Shown piece by piece: positions 8,501-14,084 of a stretch of DNA of 17,355 bases (its first letter is position 1; every line of letters begins with the position of its first letter). Both the position numbers and the translations under genes were made by a program. The notes below the pieces were generated by a model. It saw nothing but the letters and a program-made list of their open reading frames with translations. It searched no databases and was not told where the DNA came from. This DNA is from Desulfobacteraceae bacterium UBA5852 (GTDB lineage Bacteria; Desulfobacterota; Desulfobacteria; Desulfobacterales; UBA5852): NCBI GenBank assembly GCA_002432195.1, contig DJGG01000004.1, forward strand, positions 35,533 to 52,887, read 5' to 3'.

Positions 8501-10220
8501 CTACATCAAGAAACTCGGCAGCGGCGCCACCATGCTGGTGGGCGGGCTGGGCCGCGGCGGGCGGGGGTATTTCGGCCTCGACATCTCCAGCCTCAGCACC
8601 AAAACCGGAGCCGCGGGAACCACTCCGCCCTTCACCGAGAGCAGCGATGCGGCGCCCCTGGTGAAGTGGGAGTACCCGGTGAACTCGGACCCGGAAAACA
8701 CCGCCATCGATCCCGACATGGGCTACAGTTACAGCCAGGCCTATATCGTCAACTCCTATGCCGGCTGGGTGGTGATCTTCGGCAACGGCTACAGCAGCGC
8801 CAACGGGGATGCGGCCCTCTACGTGCTGCGCCTGACCAGCAGCGGTGAGTTGGCCTCCGCCACGCCCACCAAGATCCGGACCTACTCGGGTGGGGCCGCC
8901 CCCAACTGCAACGGGCTTTCGTCACCGGCCCTGGTGGACACCGACCTGGACGGCAAGGTGGATTTCGCCTACGCCGGCGACCTCCTGGGCAATCTCTGGA
9001 AGTTCGATCTTCGCGCCGACAACGTGAGCGCCTGGAAGGTGGCCTACAACGCCCAGGCCGACGGCACCGGGGCTCCGCGGCCCTTGTTCCAGGCCAAAAA
9101 CCAGGCCGGCTTCCGCCAGCCCATCACCACCCAGCCGGATATCATGGCCCACTGCCGCGCCGATCGCTACGGGTATCTCGTGATCTTCGGCACCGGCCGC
9201 TTCCTGGGGCTGGACGATTTCAACGATGCCGGCAGCGTCCAGAGCGTATATGGCATCTGGGACTGGGCCGAATCATGGGAGAAGCTCAATCCCCTCACCA
9301 ACAGCGCCGACAAGCGCAACCCCACGGCCAAGTTTCTCGGGGCCTTCGATACCAACCGGCAGTTGACGAACCTGCTGAGCAACCCCCTGATGCCGGAAAC
9401 GGACCAGACCATTTACAGCATCGATGTGAGCCTGGCCGGCCTGGGCGATTCCGTGGCCATTGAGGGCGTGACCTTCACCCGCGCGGCCCTGACGATGGCC
9501 AGCACGCGGTCCTTCGACGGGGCCTCCGGGCTTGCCCTGTGCATCAACAACGCGACCTACGGGGTGCCGGATGTGCGCGCCTCGGCGAGCGGCACCAATG
9601 TCGTCGTGCGCACGGACCCCCCGGGGGGGAGTCTGAGTGTCAGCACGGTTAACGACACCGGAATCATCACGGCCCAGGCCGTCGACCTGAAAGTGACCCT
9701 GCTCAACCAGAACGTGGTGTACAGTGATTCGGAAATAATCGTGCTCACGGACAACGCCATCGACTGGTTCAATCCGGCCAATGCCGCAGGCAGCCACGCG
9801 GGCTGGTACTATGACCTGCCGGGTAACGGCGAACGGGTGGTCAACGACGTCCTCATCCAGGGCGGGGCGGTGATGGTGGTTCCCACCATACCCTCCGATT
9901 CGCCCTGCTCCACGGGCGGGGATTCCATCATCTTTGCCATGGATGCCTGTACCGGAGGACGCACGACCACGGCGACTTTCGACATCAATGGAGACGGGCG
10001 GGTGGATGCGGGCGATCTCATCAACATCGGGACTGTCAGCAATCCCATCTGGGTGGCGCCCACCGGTATGCGGCGCACGGGGCTCTGGTACACCCCGGCG
10101 GTGTTGAACATTTCGGGTTCCGCCTGGGACCGGCTCTTCTTCAGCACGTCCAACGCCGGAACCGAGGATGAAATCATCGCGGGCGAGCAGATCGGCATTT
10201 ATTACTGGCGCAATTGGTAA
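2583..10220 (+). CDS. pilY1: Giant modular PilY1/PilC-family type IV pilus tip adhesin
   Basis: This 2545-residue exported protein is more than twice the length of Pseudomonas PilY1 (about 1160). PilY1 proteins sit on the pilus tip, aid surface attachment and sensing, and control extension/retraction through calcium. Visible order: signal peptide (1-31, ending ALAA); five Calx-beta-like repeats (about 32-610); divergent InlB-like beta repeats (about 620-955, with VYERIYQSGTTVVLTANP and a WEG core); a Cys/Asp-rich MopE-like segment (961-1070, nine Cys); a vWA domain with MIDAS D1092-x-S1094-x-S1096 and T1595-D-G; a golvesin-like beta insertion (about 1222-1370); EF-hand-like loops at 1387 and near 1423. 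The PilY1 beta-propeller runs from about 1762, with G1903-D-I-V-H-A-S, D2119-x-D-x-D-G-x-x-D2127 and a dockerin-like loop D2467-x-N-x-D-G. AGGAGG at 2570-2575 lies 7 bases before the ATG. A G8 tract at 2699-2706 follows the signal peptide. The C-terminal family call is very secure; N-terminal domain limits are approximate. Confidence 0.95.
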   Translation: MKSAKYPERYKLILMLLVSVCFLAPAAALAASSISISYSGGDVAEGGTAAFQLNLAGDPLPGAVMVEYTLSGAGITAGDVNPGSLTGSVMLDNGDFPSVDDLDIVDDNLVEPNELLTITLIDPDPFDSVTIAGSASVTIPADPNDTATVGIAPASASVAETAGTVAFTVSLAGGVQDGEVVDVSYALTGGAATLGTDFSDAGTGQVTLTAPGTATITVNIADDALVEPAEDFTVTLTGTDRTDITVGAGDTAAVTIENTTIATLTGLTGPATVNEGQTATFTVTVDNAIAAGFSGSVDYLITGVGPADITPFPVSGTLTIDGSSAPEFTIAVPIAADALVENAENLTLTLSNPAPAGQVALAGPLEDTTQVVNATTCEIALTAPSPATVAEGGSADFTLTISNLLDIGVSRTVDYAITGDVSAADHVPYAASGTFDVNSGTSLTSTISVPIAADDLVENPEVLTYTLTQAAGHPQVTVGAGGTSAASVTIENATLAEISIAPVAGTVMESLPAQFQVSLSRALAPGVGPITVSYVVEGTVTADDHGAPPAVVFPDDGATLTMPLEIATLEDLVVERPDEVLTVRLTGPTSGQVTVNPAADSALVTIDDNDWNVVATATASGTISPLGTTVVNNGENITFDLTWDHAIEAPAGVVLTTGALDGAGSGTYTLTNVTADTTVDAVFKHRITYTVGSNGQLDVPGVGLEPEGSSGEIIVDHNSTPSFTAVPHSPGTPAGNTAVYCVREVVANGASQGSGALYTFPAVTEDGSFSVDFRDNSFTVNILPAEAVAEGAQWRVFDSSNPDPGTKYVPDDTWRDSGSSIGLDCQVSGYMVEFKTVTGWTSPDPIAFAVNSSTTTNPSVTGVYSSKTFILTLNTASYSGGATGSITLDPAGAPGPSDDPANQVYERIYQSGTTVVLTANPDTSFAFYRWEGSYSGTGISASILINGDKSITAVFKAPSPDADADGFDADVDCNDNNPNIFPGAHETCGNDVDENCNGMADDVCGTDDEDQDGDGYSPSQGDCMDDPGDPLGVASSSIYPGAPEICGDGIDQDCYDGDRECNGTEVTCVVPSEIPLETQAQAAPPLVMFLVDDSGSMDFEVIVRGGDEGRFDGSNGSRTNWRSYLYPLSLGGYSTDNTYTASDRALTDAERKLWRSQWYDHNKMYFNPGVAYDPWPRWNTLSGTAGSGGSLAVNAHPDYPRLNPVNSATFPMSLTFTTISNSGSAGSYQYVQVRSVTGTSQVTFADAVQLVRVSDGHTIRVDNSGGANGGADGYFIHDTGWNEWTAGSAHLGTSLSRWSNYNDCTWYFSVPTAGNYEVQVWVPEYRDAATSARYDIKRSGGVVSGPYYLNQRTYHSQWKTIATLNFDAIPIPQDVVIPVAHYYVWQDTNNDGDRDNGEVFLVNLPYAHGAAGAEFEIYQFTDDGDERVEAGELSATPLTDAQIDSLEAMAATPAIRPRDAEGNLLTYDQVRQNFANWFSFYRRRELTAKSALGQVVEEMSAAKIGVATIWNRVNHGVVNIDVDGLPDDTNTLLSWIYSIYSYDGTPLRRGLQNIGQYYDLHDSGNTGQIPDGGTPPWASEAEGGGCQRAFVIAMTDGYYNASDSTVSPTVGNTDSDGIDRLGQDSEFDMGVFTGPNSGSSPTLADIAMYYYENDLNRSLSNVVPVHNQDRATHQHMVTYGVAFGVTGDLNPDDYPDCLPRCAPSDSSCPTPACPSWSAPTTQPRRIDDLYHASVNGRGLFLSAESPETLVSSLLRVMADIQGHKATGASVSINTQELRSDSYLFQANYIPGEWVGDVEAKPLHATLGYVLQTQDALGNYVDQVDWSASARLDTKGWANRQIITYNDASLTGVPFAYDSLSAAQKALLNGNATIAQSLVNYLRGDAGGEVRNGGLFRDRSGMLGDIVHASPMSYRWDSEEPGVIFAGANDGMMHAFRESDGVEIFAYVPNLVFKNLHLLGEDPYVHKYFVDSEPYIKKLGSGATMLVGGLGRGGRGYFGLDISSLSTKTGAAGTTPPFTESSDAAPLVKWEYPVNSDPENTAIDPDMGYSYSQAYIVNSYAGWVVIFGNGYSSANGDAALYVLRLTSSGELASATPTKIRTYSGGAAPNCNGLSSPALVDTDLDGKVDFAYAGDLLGNLWKFDLRADNVSAWKVAYNAQADGTGAPRPLFQAKNQAGFRQPITTQPDIMAHCRADRYGYLVIFGTGRFLGLDDFNDAGSVQSVYGIWDWAESWEKLNPLTNSADKRNPTAKFLGAFDTNRQLTNLLSNPLMPETDQTIYSIDVSLAGLGDSVAIEGVTFTRAALTMASTRSFDGASGLALCINNATYGVPDVRASASGTNVVVRTDPPGGSLSVSTVNDTGIITAQAVDLKVTLLNQNVVYSDSEIIVLTDNAIDWFNPANAAGSHAGWYYDLPGNGERVVNDVLIQGGAVMVVPTIPSDSPCSTGGDSIIFAMDACTGGRTTTATFDINGDGRVDAGDLINIGTVSNPIWVAPTGMRRTGLWYTPAVLNISGSAWDRLFFSTSNAGTEDEIIAGEQIGIYYWRNW
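2676..4410 (+). repeat. Five tandem Calx-beta-like repeats encoded within pilY1
   Basis: Five units of about 116 residues each carry the same core, (D/A/E)D-x-L-V-E-x-x-E-x-L-T-x-x-L. The cores begin near protein residues 106, 222, 337, 454 and 571, so the spacing is 116, 115, 117 and 117. Each unit also starts with a V-A/N-E-x-x-x-A-x-F-x-V/L strand pair. Calx-beta modules are calcium-binding beta-sandwiches found in adhesins. The copies have diverged in DNA, so this is a protein-level repeat with little sign of recent duplication. Confidence 0.8.
5463..5790 (+). other. MopE-like putative metal-binding segment within pilY1
   Basis: Residues 961 to about 1069 contain two units of the form D-x-D-x-D-G-(F/Y)...D-C...(I/F)-(F/Y)-P-G-A-x-E-x-C-G-(N/D)-(D/G)-(V/I)-D-(E/Q)-(N/D)-C. 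Nine cysteines fall in about 110 residues. This is the pattern of the putative metal-binding motif named after MopE, a surface copper-binding protein of Methylococcus. It sits immediately before the vWA domain. Which metal is bound, if any, cannot be told from sequence. Confidence 0.75.
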
Positions 10221-10231
10221 CCCAGGCCCGT

Positions 10232-10240
10232 GGAGGGGGA
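10232..10240 (+). promoter_or_regulatory. Ribosome binding site fixing the start of the PilY2-like gene
   Basis: The purine run GGAGGGGGA ends 4 bases before the ATG at 10245. An in-frame GTG at 10230 lies inside or before this site and so is not the start. Confidence 0.7.
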
Positions 10241-10244
10241 GAAC

Positions 10245-10589
10245 ATGAATACGGCGTACAGAATAGCGGGATGGCTCATCATCGCGTCGCTGATGGGGAT
10301 CGCGGCCGAGGCTTACGCCCAGAACACGGAGATCCTCACCGTGAATCCGGCTCCGAGCGTGCCCGGAACCGGCCTTGGATCGGCGCGCATCGACGAAATG
10401 ATCAGCACCGAGGAGATCGTCATCGATGACATGCTCTTCCGCATTGCACGGGATGCCACCTTCTTCGACAAGGGGCACCAGCGGGCGGTATCGCTCTATT
10501 TTTTCAAGGTCGGCGACCGCGTGCGGTACACGCTGAACGAGCAGGGGGAGATCGAAGACATGTGGGTGTTTTCGGAGGACGCGCCATGA
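10245..10589 (+). CDS. Small secreted protein, possible PilY2-like
   Basis: The product is 114 residues with a clear signal peptide: a hydrophobic core at about 9-21 and cleavage after A-Y-A25. The mature part of about 89 residues contains an I-D-D-M-x-F-R-I segment and F-K-V-G-D-R-V-R-Y-T-L-N, a pattern of short beta strands around a K-V-G-D turn as in small OB-like barrels. It starts 24 bases after the pilY1 stop, with its stop overlapping the next ATG. Pseudomonas pilY2 encodes a secreted protein of about the same size in the same place, directly after pilY1, so a PilY2-like helper for PilY1 or pilus assembly is a reasonable guess. That rests on position, size and weak similarity of fold features; I could not confirm homology. 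The gene itself is secure. Confidence 0.75.
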   Translation: MNTAYRIAGWLIIASLMGIAAEAYAQNTEILTVNPAPSVPGTGLGSARIDEMISTEEIVIDDMLFRIARDATFFDKGHQRAVSLYFFKVGDRVRYTLNEQGEIEDMWVFSEDAP

Positions 10590-11116
10590 GGGCAATGGGA
10601 CGGGTATTTCTGGTGGTATTGATCGTGATGCTGTCGCCCCTGGTAGCCTGGGGCGAGTATTACCGGTACACGGATGCCGGGGGTAACCTGCGGTTTACCG
10701 ATAATCTGGCCGAGGTGCCGGAGGCGCAACGCCCGCAAGTGGCGGTTTACGAGGAGGCCCAGCCCCCGCCGGCGCCAGCGCCGGCGGTAGGGGAACCGGC
10801 GACGGAGGCGGCACCGGAGGAGCCACCCATCAAGACCTTCGCGGCGGATCCCGAAACCGTGGAGCGCCTGGAGGCCACCAAGCGCACCCTCGACCAGGAA
10901 TATGCCGAGCTGATGGATGCCAAGCAGAAGCTTCTCCAGGAGAAGGAAGAAAAACTCAAGGGACTGGCGGCGCGCGACGTGAAAGCCCGCCAGGATTACG
11001 AAAGCCGCGTCAAGCAACTCAACGACCGTATTCGCGACTATGAAACGCGGCGCGAGGCCTTCACCAAGGAGTGCGCTGCGCTGGATCAGAGCCTGAGCGA
11101 AACGGCTGCCCAATAA
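10586..11116 (+). CDS. Secreted DUF4124-domain protein with coiled coil
   Basis: The product is 176 residues. A signal peptide ends at about V-A-W-G23. It is followed by E-Y-Y-R-Y-T-D-x-x-G-N-L-R-F-T-D, the signature of DUF4124, a short beta-rich domain of envelope proteins with unknown function. A Pro/Ala-rich linker (about 56-82) leads to a charged, probably coiled-coil segment from about 88 to 170 (repeated K/E/L/R heptads). The ATG overlaps the previous stop (ATGA at 10586-10589), with GGAGG at 10574-10578, so the two small genes are translationally coupled. An in-frame GTG at 10562 is less likely. As the last gene of the pilus operon it may be a periplasmic accessory factor, but the role is inferred from position only. 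Confidence 0.82.
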   Translation: MRAMGRVFLVVLIVMLSPLVAWGEYYRYTDAGGNLRFTDNLAEVPEAQRPQVAVYEEAQPPPAPAPAVGEPATEAAPEEPPIKTFAADPETVERLEATKRTLDQEYAELMDAKQKLLQEKEEKLKGLAARDVKARQDYESRVKQLNDRIRDYETRREAFTKECAALDQSLSETAAQ

Positions 11117-11389
11117 GCCAACGGGAGGGGCGCGGCAGCCCTCCGCGGCTTGCCCCGGACTTTAGGCGGCCTACGGGCATGCCGAGGCGCCTCCAGCCGC
11201 CATGCCGGCATTGATGGACGGCTTCCATAACAGGCTCCCGGTATCGGGAGCCATGTGGTTTTTCTTGGTTTCATTAATATTTTATGCCACAATACTTTTG
11301 CTGCGGCCTTGACACCCTCGCGCCATGGCGGGTTGCGCGCACCTTGACGGCGCGTGACTCCGCTGGAGGAGGAAGGACGGTGGTTTCGC
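11117..11389. other. Intergenic spacer: operon end and next gene's upstream region
   Basis: This stretch of 273 bases lacks a gene. It holds a GC-rich 6-bp hairpin without T-tract (GGAGGG 11124-11129 / CCCTCC 11139-11144), then the terminator at 11230-11263, then an AT-rich island (about 11258-11300) that likely contains the promoter of the 741-residue gene. A TTGACA at 11309-11314 is a possible -35 box, but no good -10 follows at the right distance. Confidence 0.6.
11230..11263 (+). terminator. Rho-independent terminator of the pilus operon
   Basis: A perfect 8-bp stem, GGCTCCCG (11233-11240) / CGGGAGCC (11245-11252), with loop GTAT. It can be extended by ACA / TGT across a bulged A. Five T follow at 11259-11263, then CTT. 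It lies 114 bases after the last operon gene and before the next gene on the same strand. Confidence 0.85.
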
Positions 11390-13615
11390 ATGCCTGAGGA
11401 AGAAGTCCTGATTCGGGAAAGCCTCTATGACAGCCACGGGCGCAGCGAAGCGCTGATCACCTTGCTGGTGGAATTTTCGCACGTTCTGAGCGCCTGCCTG
11501 CGAAGCCTGCCGGCCGCCGACGAGACGCCATATGCCGAAGAAACCACCATTGATGATCCGCTGCACCTAGACCCTTACCGCCAGATCAGCAAGAGTATCC
11601 TCAAACTCGCCGATCGCCCCGGAATCAAAGGCCCCCTCCTGATCCGCGTCAAAGGTGTGTCTTCCGTGGAGCGCCATCGGGGTTCCCGGCCGGACTACGA
11701 AGTGCTTTTCAGCGATATTGTCATGGATCGGCAAAGCGTGGCGCGCATGATCCGCCGCAAAGGGGATCGCCTGGCGTATCTCGAAGCGCTGATGAGCAAG
11801 GCCTTCGACACCTTCGCCGCCCACGACATCGTCACCTTTTTCCTGCGCATGCCCGAGAACTCGCCGCAGGCAATGGGATTGGTGCGGTACGCCGTGGCCA
11901 TGTTGGCGCAATACAAGGCGGCCCTGGCGGGCAATACCGATATTCTCATCCCGGATCGCGGGCGGAGGATCGCGACTCCTGTCATGCGCAACGAGAAAAA
12001 CCAGCCGGACGTGAACCTGACCTTGCTGGCGGGTCTCAACCGGATTTCGGTCGAGGCCATGGGAAGCCTGGTCAAGGAAGTGTGCGAGTGGATCACCCAG
12101 TCCGACGCTTCTGCGGGGGCGCATCGCTATGCCAGCGTTTACAATGCCATTTCGGGGGTCAAAAACCTGGGCGCCAAGCTGATCAAACCCCCTTTGGAGG
12201 TCAACAACATCCAATGGCTGGTGCTGAACAAGGACCAGAACAAATTGCCCAAAGGCAAAGCCCAGGTCGCCCGAATCGTGTTGGATCGTTACGGCCATTC
12301 GCCACTGGAACAGGCCATAACCTTCAATGCCGTCTATGGCAGCGACTTCGCCGAGCTTAGCGCCGTCGATCTGGGCCAACGTCTGAAACGAGTCTCCGAG
12401 CTCTTGAGTGCCGCGGATGATCGGCCCAAAAAGGAGATGATTACAGACGAAATCATCGCCAATCTTCAATGGCGCATGCACCAGGTGGGCGAAAGCGTGC
12501 TGGAGCAGCTGAGCGTGGAGGGCGGCAAGGCGCGGTTGTTCCACGCCGATCACTGGAGCGACCTCGGGCCTCTGGCACCCGGTATCGCACGACTCCTGGG
12601 ATTTTATTGCGACCGACGGGCAACCCACTACAAAATGCTCCATATCGGGGATGCCGATGTTCGGTTCCAGAGCCGGGATTTCGAAATTCTGGCACGGGAA
12701 TTTGACATGTCCCCTTTGGACGTGCGGGAAATCATCAAACTGCTGAAAAGCTGTTTCGCGGTGAACGGGCGCTTCCTTAGGCCCGGATTTGAAGATAATG
12801 TAGCGGCCTTTTCGCTCCACGAAGAGAAAGTTTTCGATATTTTATGGCACTACCTCAAGCAACCGCTGCCGCGCGAAGATCGCTTGGCGTTTCTGAACGC
12901 GCTGCAACTCTACTTCGTCAAGCTCAAACGGCCGGAAAAGGCATTGGAGATCCTGCTGGACGATTTTCTGGCCCGTCCCAATGATGTCGGCTTTTCTGAC
13001 CGGAATGCCATTATGCTGGCCAATCTGCTTCTCCGGCGTTACAACAAGGAATTGGAGATCGAGATTGAGATCACACCCGAAGAAGTCTTTCTGGTACGGG
13101 AAGGACTCAATCGCGAAGCGGCAGCGGCAGCCCTGATGATGGTCGATCAGCGCAAGGAGGCATTCTTCGAAAAAATCCGCAGCATCCACCGCCGCCTGCT
13201 CGAGGCGCTGGAGACTTCCCAAACCGAAACCGCCGATATGGGACTCAAGTACCTCCTGTCCTTGGAACGCGAGATCCATATCTTTGTCGCCCTGCTGGGG
13301 GGGGATCTGGCGCGTTCGGTTTTGCGCAGTGCCTTAAACGAGTATGGATTTGCCGATGCGGAGTTGTACCGCCTGGCGGATTCGCCGCAGACCCTTGAGG
13401 CCTTGTTGAATCACTTGAAGGTTCTGCTTCGCGGCGTGGGCCGCACCGGAGAGCCTGCCGATGTACCGGTCCTGGATTTCGTCATCGGCCAGCGGGACGA
13501 ATTCCTGCTGCTAAGTCGGGAAGATCGGCACGCTGCCATGGTCAACCGCGTTATGGAGTGGGCCGCCAGAATCAAATCCGACCTGCAAGGCCGTCCCGTG
13601 ACCGAGCCGGCTTGA
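11390..13615 (+). CDS. Unidentified 741-residue, mostly helical cytoplasmic protein
   Basis: I do not recognise this protein. It has no signal peptide, no membrane segment and no nucleotide-binding or catalytic motif that I can see. It is rich in Leu, Arg, Glu and Asp, and most of it looks alpha-helical. Landmarks are a beta-like stretch near 92-110 (Y-E-V-L-F-S-D-I-V), a His/Trp/Asp-rich patch near 385-395 (HADHWSDLGPLAPG), alternating acidic/hydrophobic residues near 554-562 (ELEIEIEI), and Leu-rich helices at about 615-660. The ATG at 11390 is chosen. A purine run GGAGGAGGAAGG (11365-11376) precedes it at a rather long 13-base distance. A GTG at 11354 has no ribosome site but would add 12 residues. 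A G8 tract lies at 13297-13304. It stands alone between two terminators, next to pilus genes, so a link to piliation or surface behaviour is possible but unproven. Confidence 0.85.
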   Translation: MPEEEVLIRESLYDSHGRSEALITLLVEFSHVLSACLRSLPAADETPYAEETTIDDPLHLDPYRQISKSILKLADRPGIKGPLLIRVKGVSSVERHRGSRPDYEVLFSDIVMDRQSVARMIRRKGDRLAYLEALMSKAFDTFAAHDIVTFFLRMPENSPQAMGLVRYAVAMLAQYKAALAGNTDILIPDRGRRIATPVMRNEKNQPDVNLTLLAGLNRISVEAMGSLVKEVCEWITQSDASAGAHRYASVYNAISGVKNLGAKLIKPPLEVNNIQWLVLNKDQNKLPKGKAQVARIVLDRYGHSPLEQAITFNAVYGSDFAELSAVDLGQRLKRVSELLSAADDRPKKEMITDEIIANLQWRMHQVGESVLEQLSVEGGKARLFHADHWSDLGPLAPGIARLLGFYCDRRATHYKMLHIGDADVRFQSRDFEILAREFDMSPLDVREIIKLLKSCFAVNGRFLRPGFEDNVAAFSLHEEKVFDILWHYLKQPLPREDRLAFLNALQLYFVKLKRPEKALEILLDDFLARPNDVGFSDRNAIMLANLLLRRYNKELEIEIEITPEEVFLVREGLNREAAAAALMMVDQRKEAFFEKIRSIHRRLLEALETSQTETADMGLKYLLSLEREIHIFVALLGGDLARSVLRSALNEYGFADAELYRLADSPQTLEALLNHLKVLLRGVGRTGEPADVPVLDFVIGQRDEFLLLSREDRHAAMVNRVMEWAARIKSDLQGRPVTEPA

Positions 13616-13640
13616 CCGGGCCTCGGTTGATCCTGTTTTT
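13601..13640 (+). terminator. Candidate terminator overlapping the stop codon of the 741-residue gene
   Basis: Inverted repeat ACCGAG-CCGG (13601-13610) / CCGG-gc-CTCGGT (13616-13627): 6-bp and 4-bp stems with a 2-base bulge on the right arm. The 5-base loop CTTGA contains the TGA stop (13613-13615). A run of five T begins at 13636, 8 bases after the stem, so efficiency is uncertain. Confidence 0.5.
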
Positions 13641-14084
13641 CCTGCATACGGCGGGTCTGCAACCCGTCGGGCCTTGCTTCGATCGACCCGGACACCCGCC
13701 GCCTGCCGCCTGCCGCCACCGCGATGCGCCGACTTCCGCTCCGAGGTCCTTTCCGCCCGCCGTTTGCGCGGCACGGCGGCAGGAGACTTCCCATGCCTTG
13801 CACCCCGGCGGCTGGAGCCATGGCCGCCGGGATGCGCCGTGCGGCAAGCGCCTCACCCGACAAGTCGCAGGAGAAGGCCGCGCCCGGGAAGGGCTGTTGC
13901 ATCCATCGCTGTTTGCCCCATCGACCGAACGTGATAGAATGCCACACGAAAAGGCTTCCTGCCGGCCGTGGCGGCTCATCCGTCGGGATAGAGCGCCGCG
14001 CGAGCCGCAAGCTGCGGGCCGCGACACCGAATGAGCCTCGGTCACCTTTAATTCACGGCCAGTCAGAGGAATCGGACGACCTCC
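13616..14084. other. 469-base non-coding region upstream of the ATPase gene
   Basis: Open frames cross this stretch on both strands, but they are proline/arginine-rich, have no family resemblance, and look like by-products of high GC. The stretch holds the tail of the preceding candidate terminator, a candidate promoter at 13913-13940 and a long leader of about 135 bases before the ATPase gene. I see no riboswitch fold that I can name. Confidence 0.55.
13913..13940 (+). promoter_or_regulatory. Candidate sigma-70-type promoter of the ATPase gene
   Basis: TTGCCC (13913-13918) and TAGAAT (13935-13940) are separated by 16 bases. The -10 matches 5 of 6 and the -35 4 of 6 consensus positions. This predicts a start near 13947 and a leader of about 138 bases. 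No -24/-12 site is seen here, so this gene is probably not under the same control as the pilin operon. Confidence 0.45.

Noticed and set aside
9273..10595. Antisense open frame of 440 codons across the end of pilY1 and the small gene
   Set aside because: Low-complexity His/Arg/Asp-rich product overlapping two real genes; no supporting feature.
11567..12820. Antisense open frame of 417 codons within the 741-residue gene
   Set aside because: No recognisable domain, no ribosome site; the + strand gene has more natural composition and a plausible start.
13558..14034. Open frame of 158 codons between the 741-residue gene and the ATPase
   Set aside because: It starts inside the preceding gene, is Pro/Arg-rich, and lacks a ribosome site or any familiar motif.
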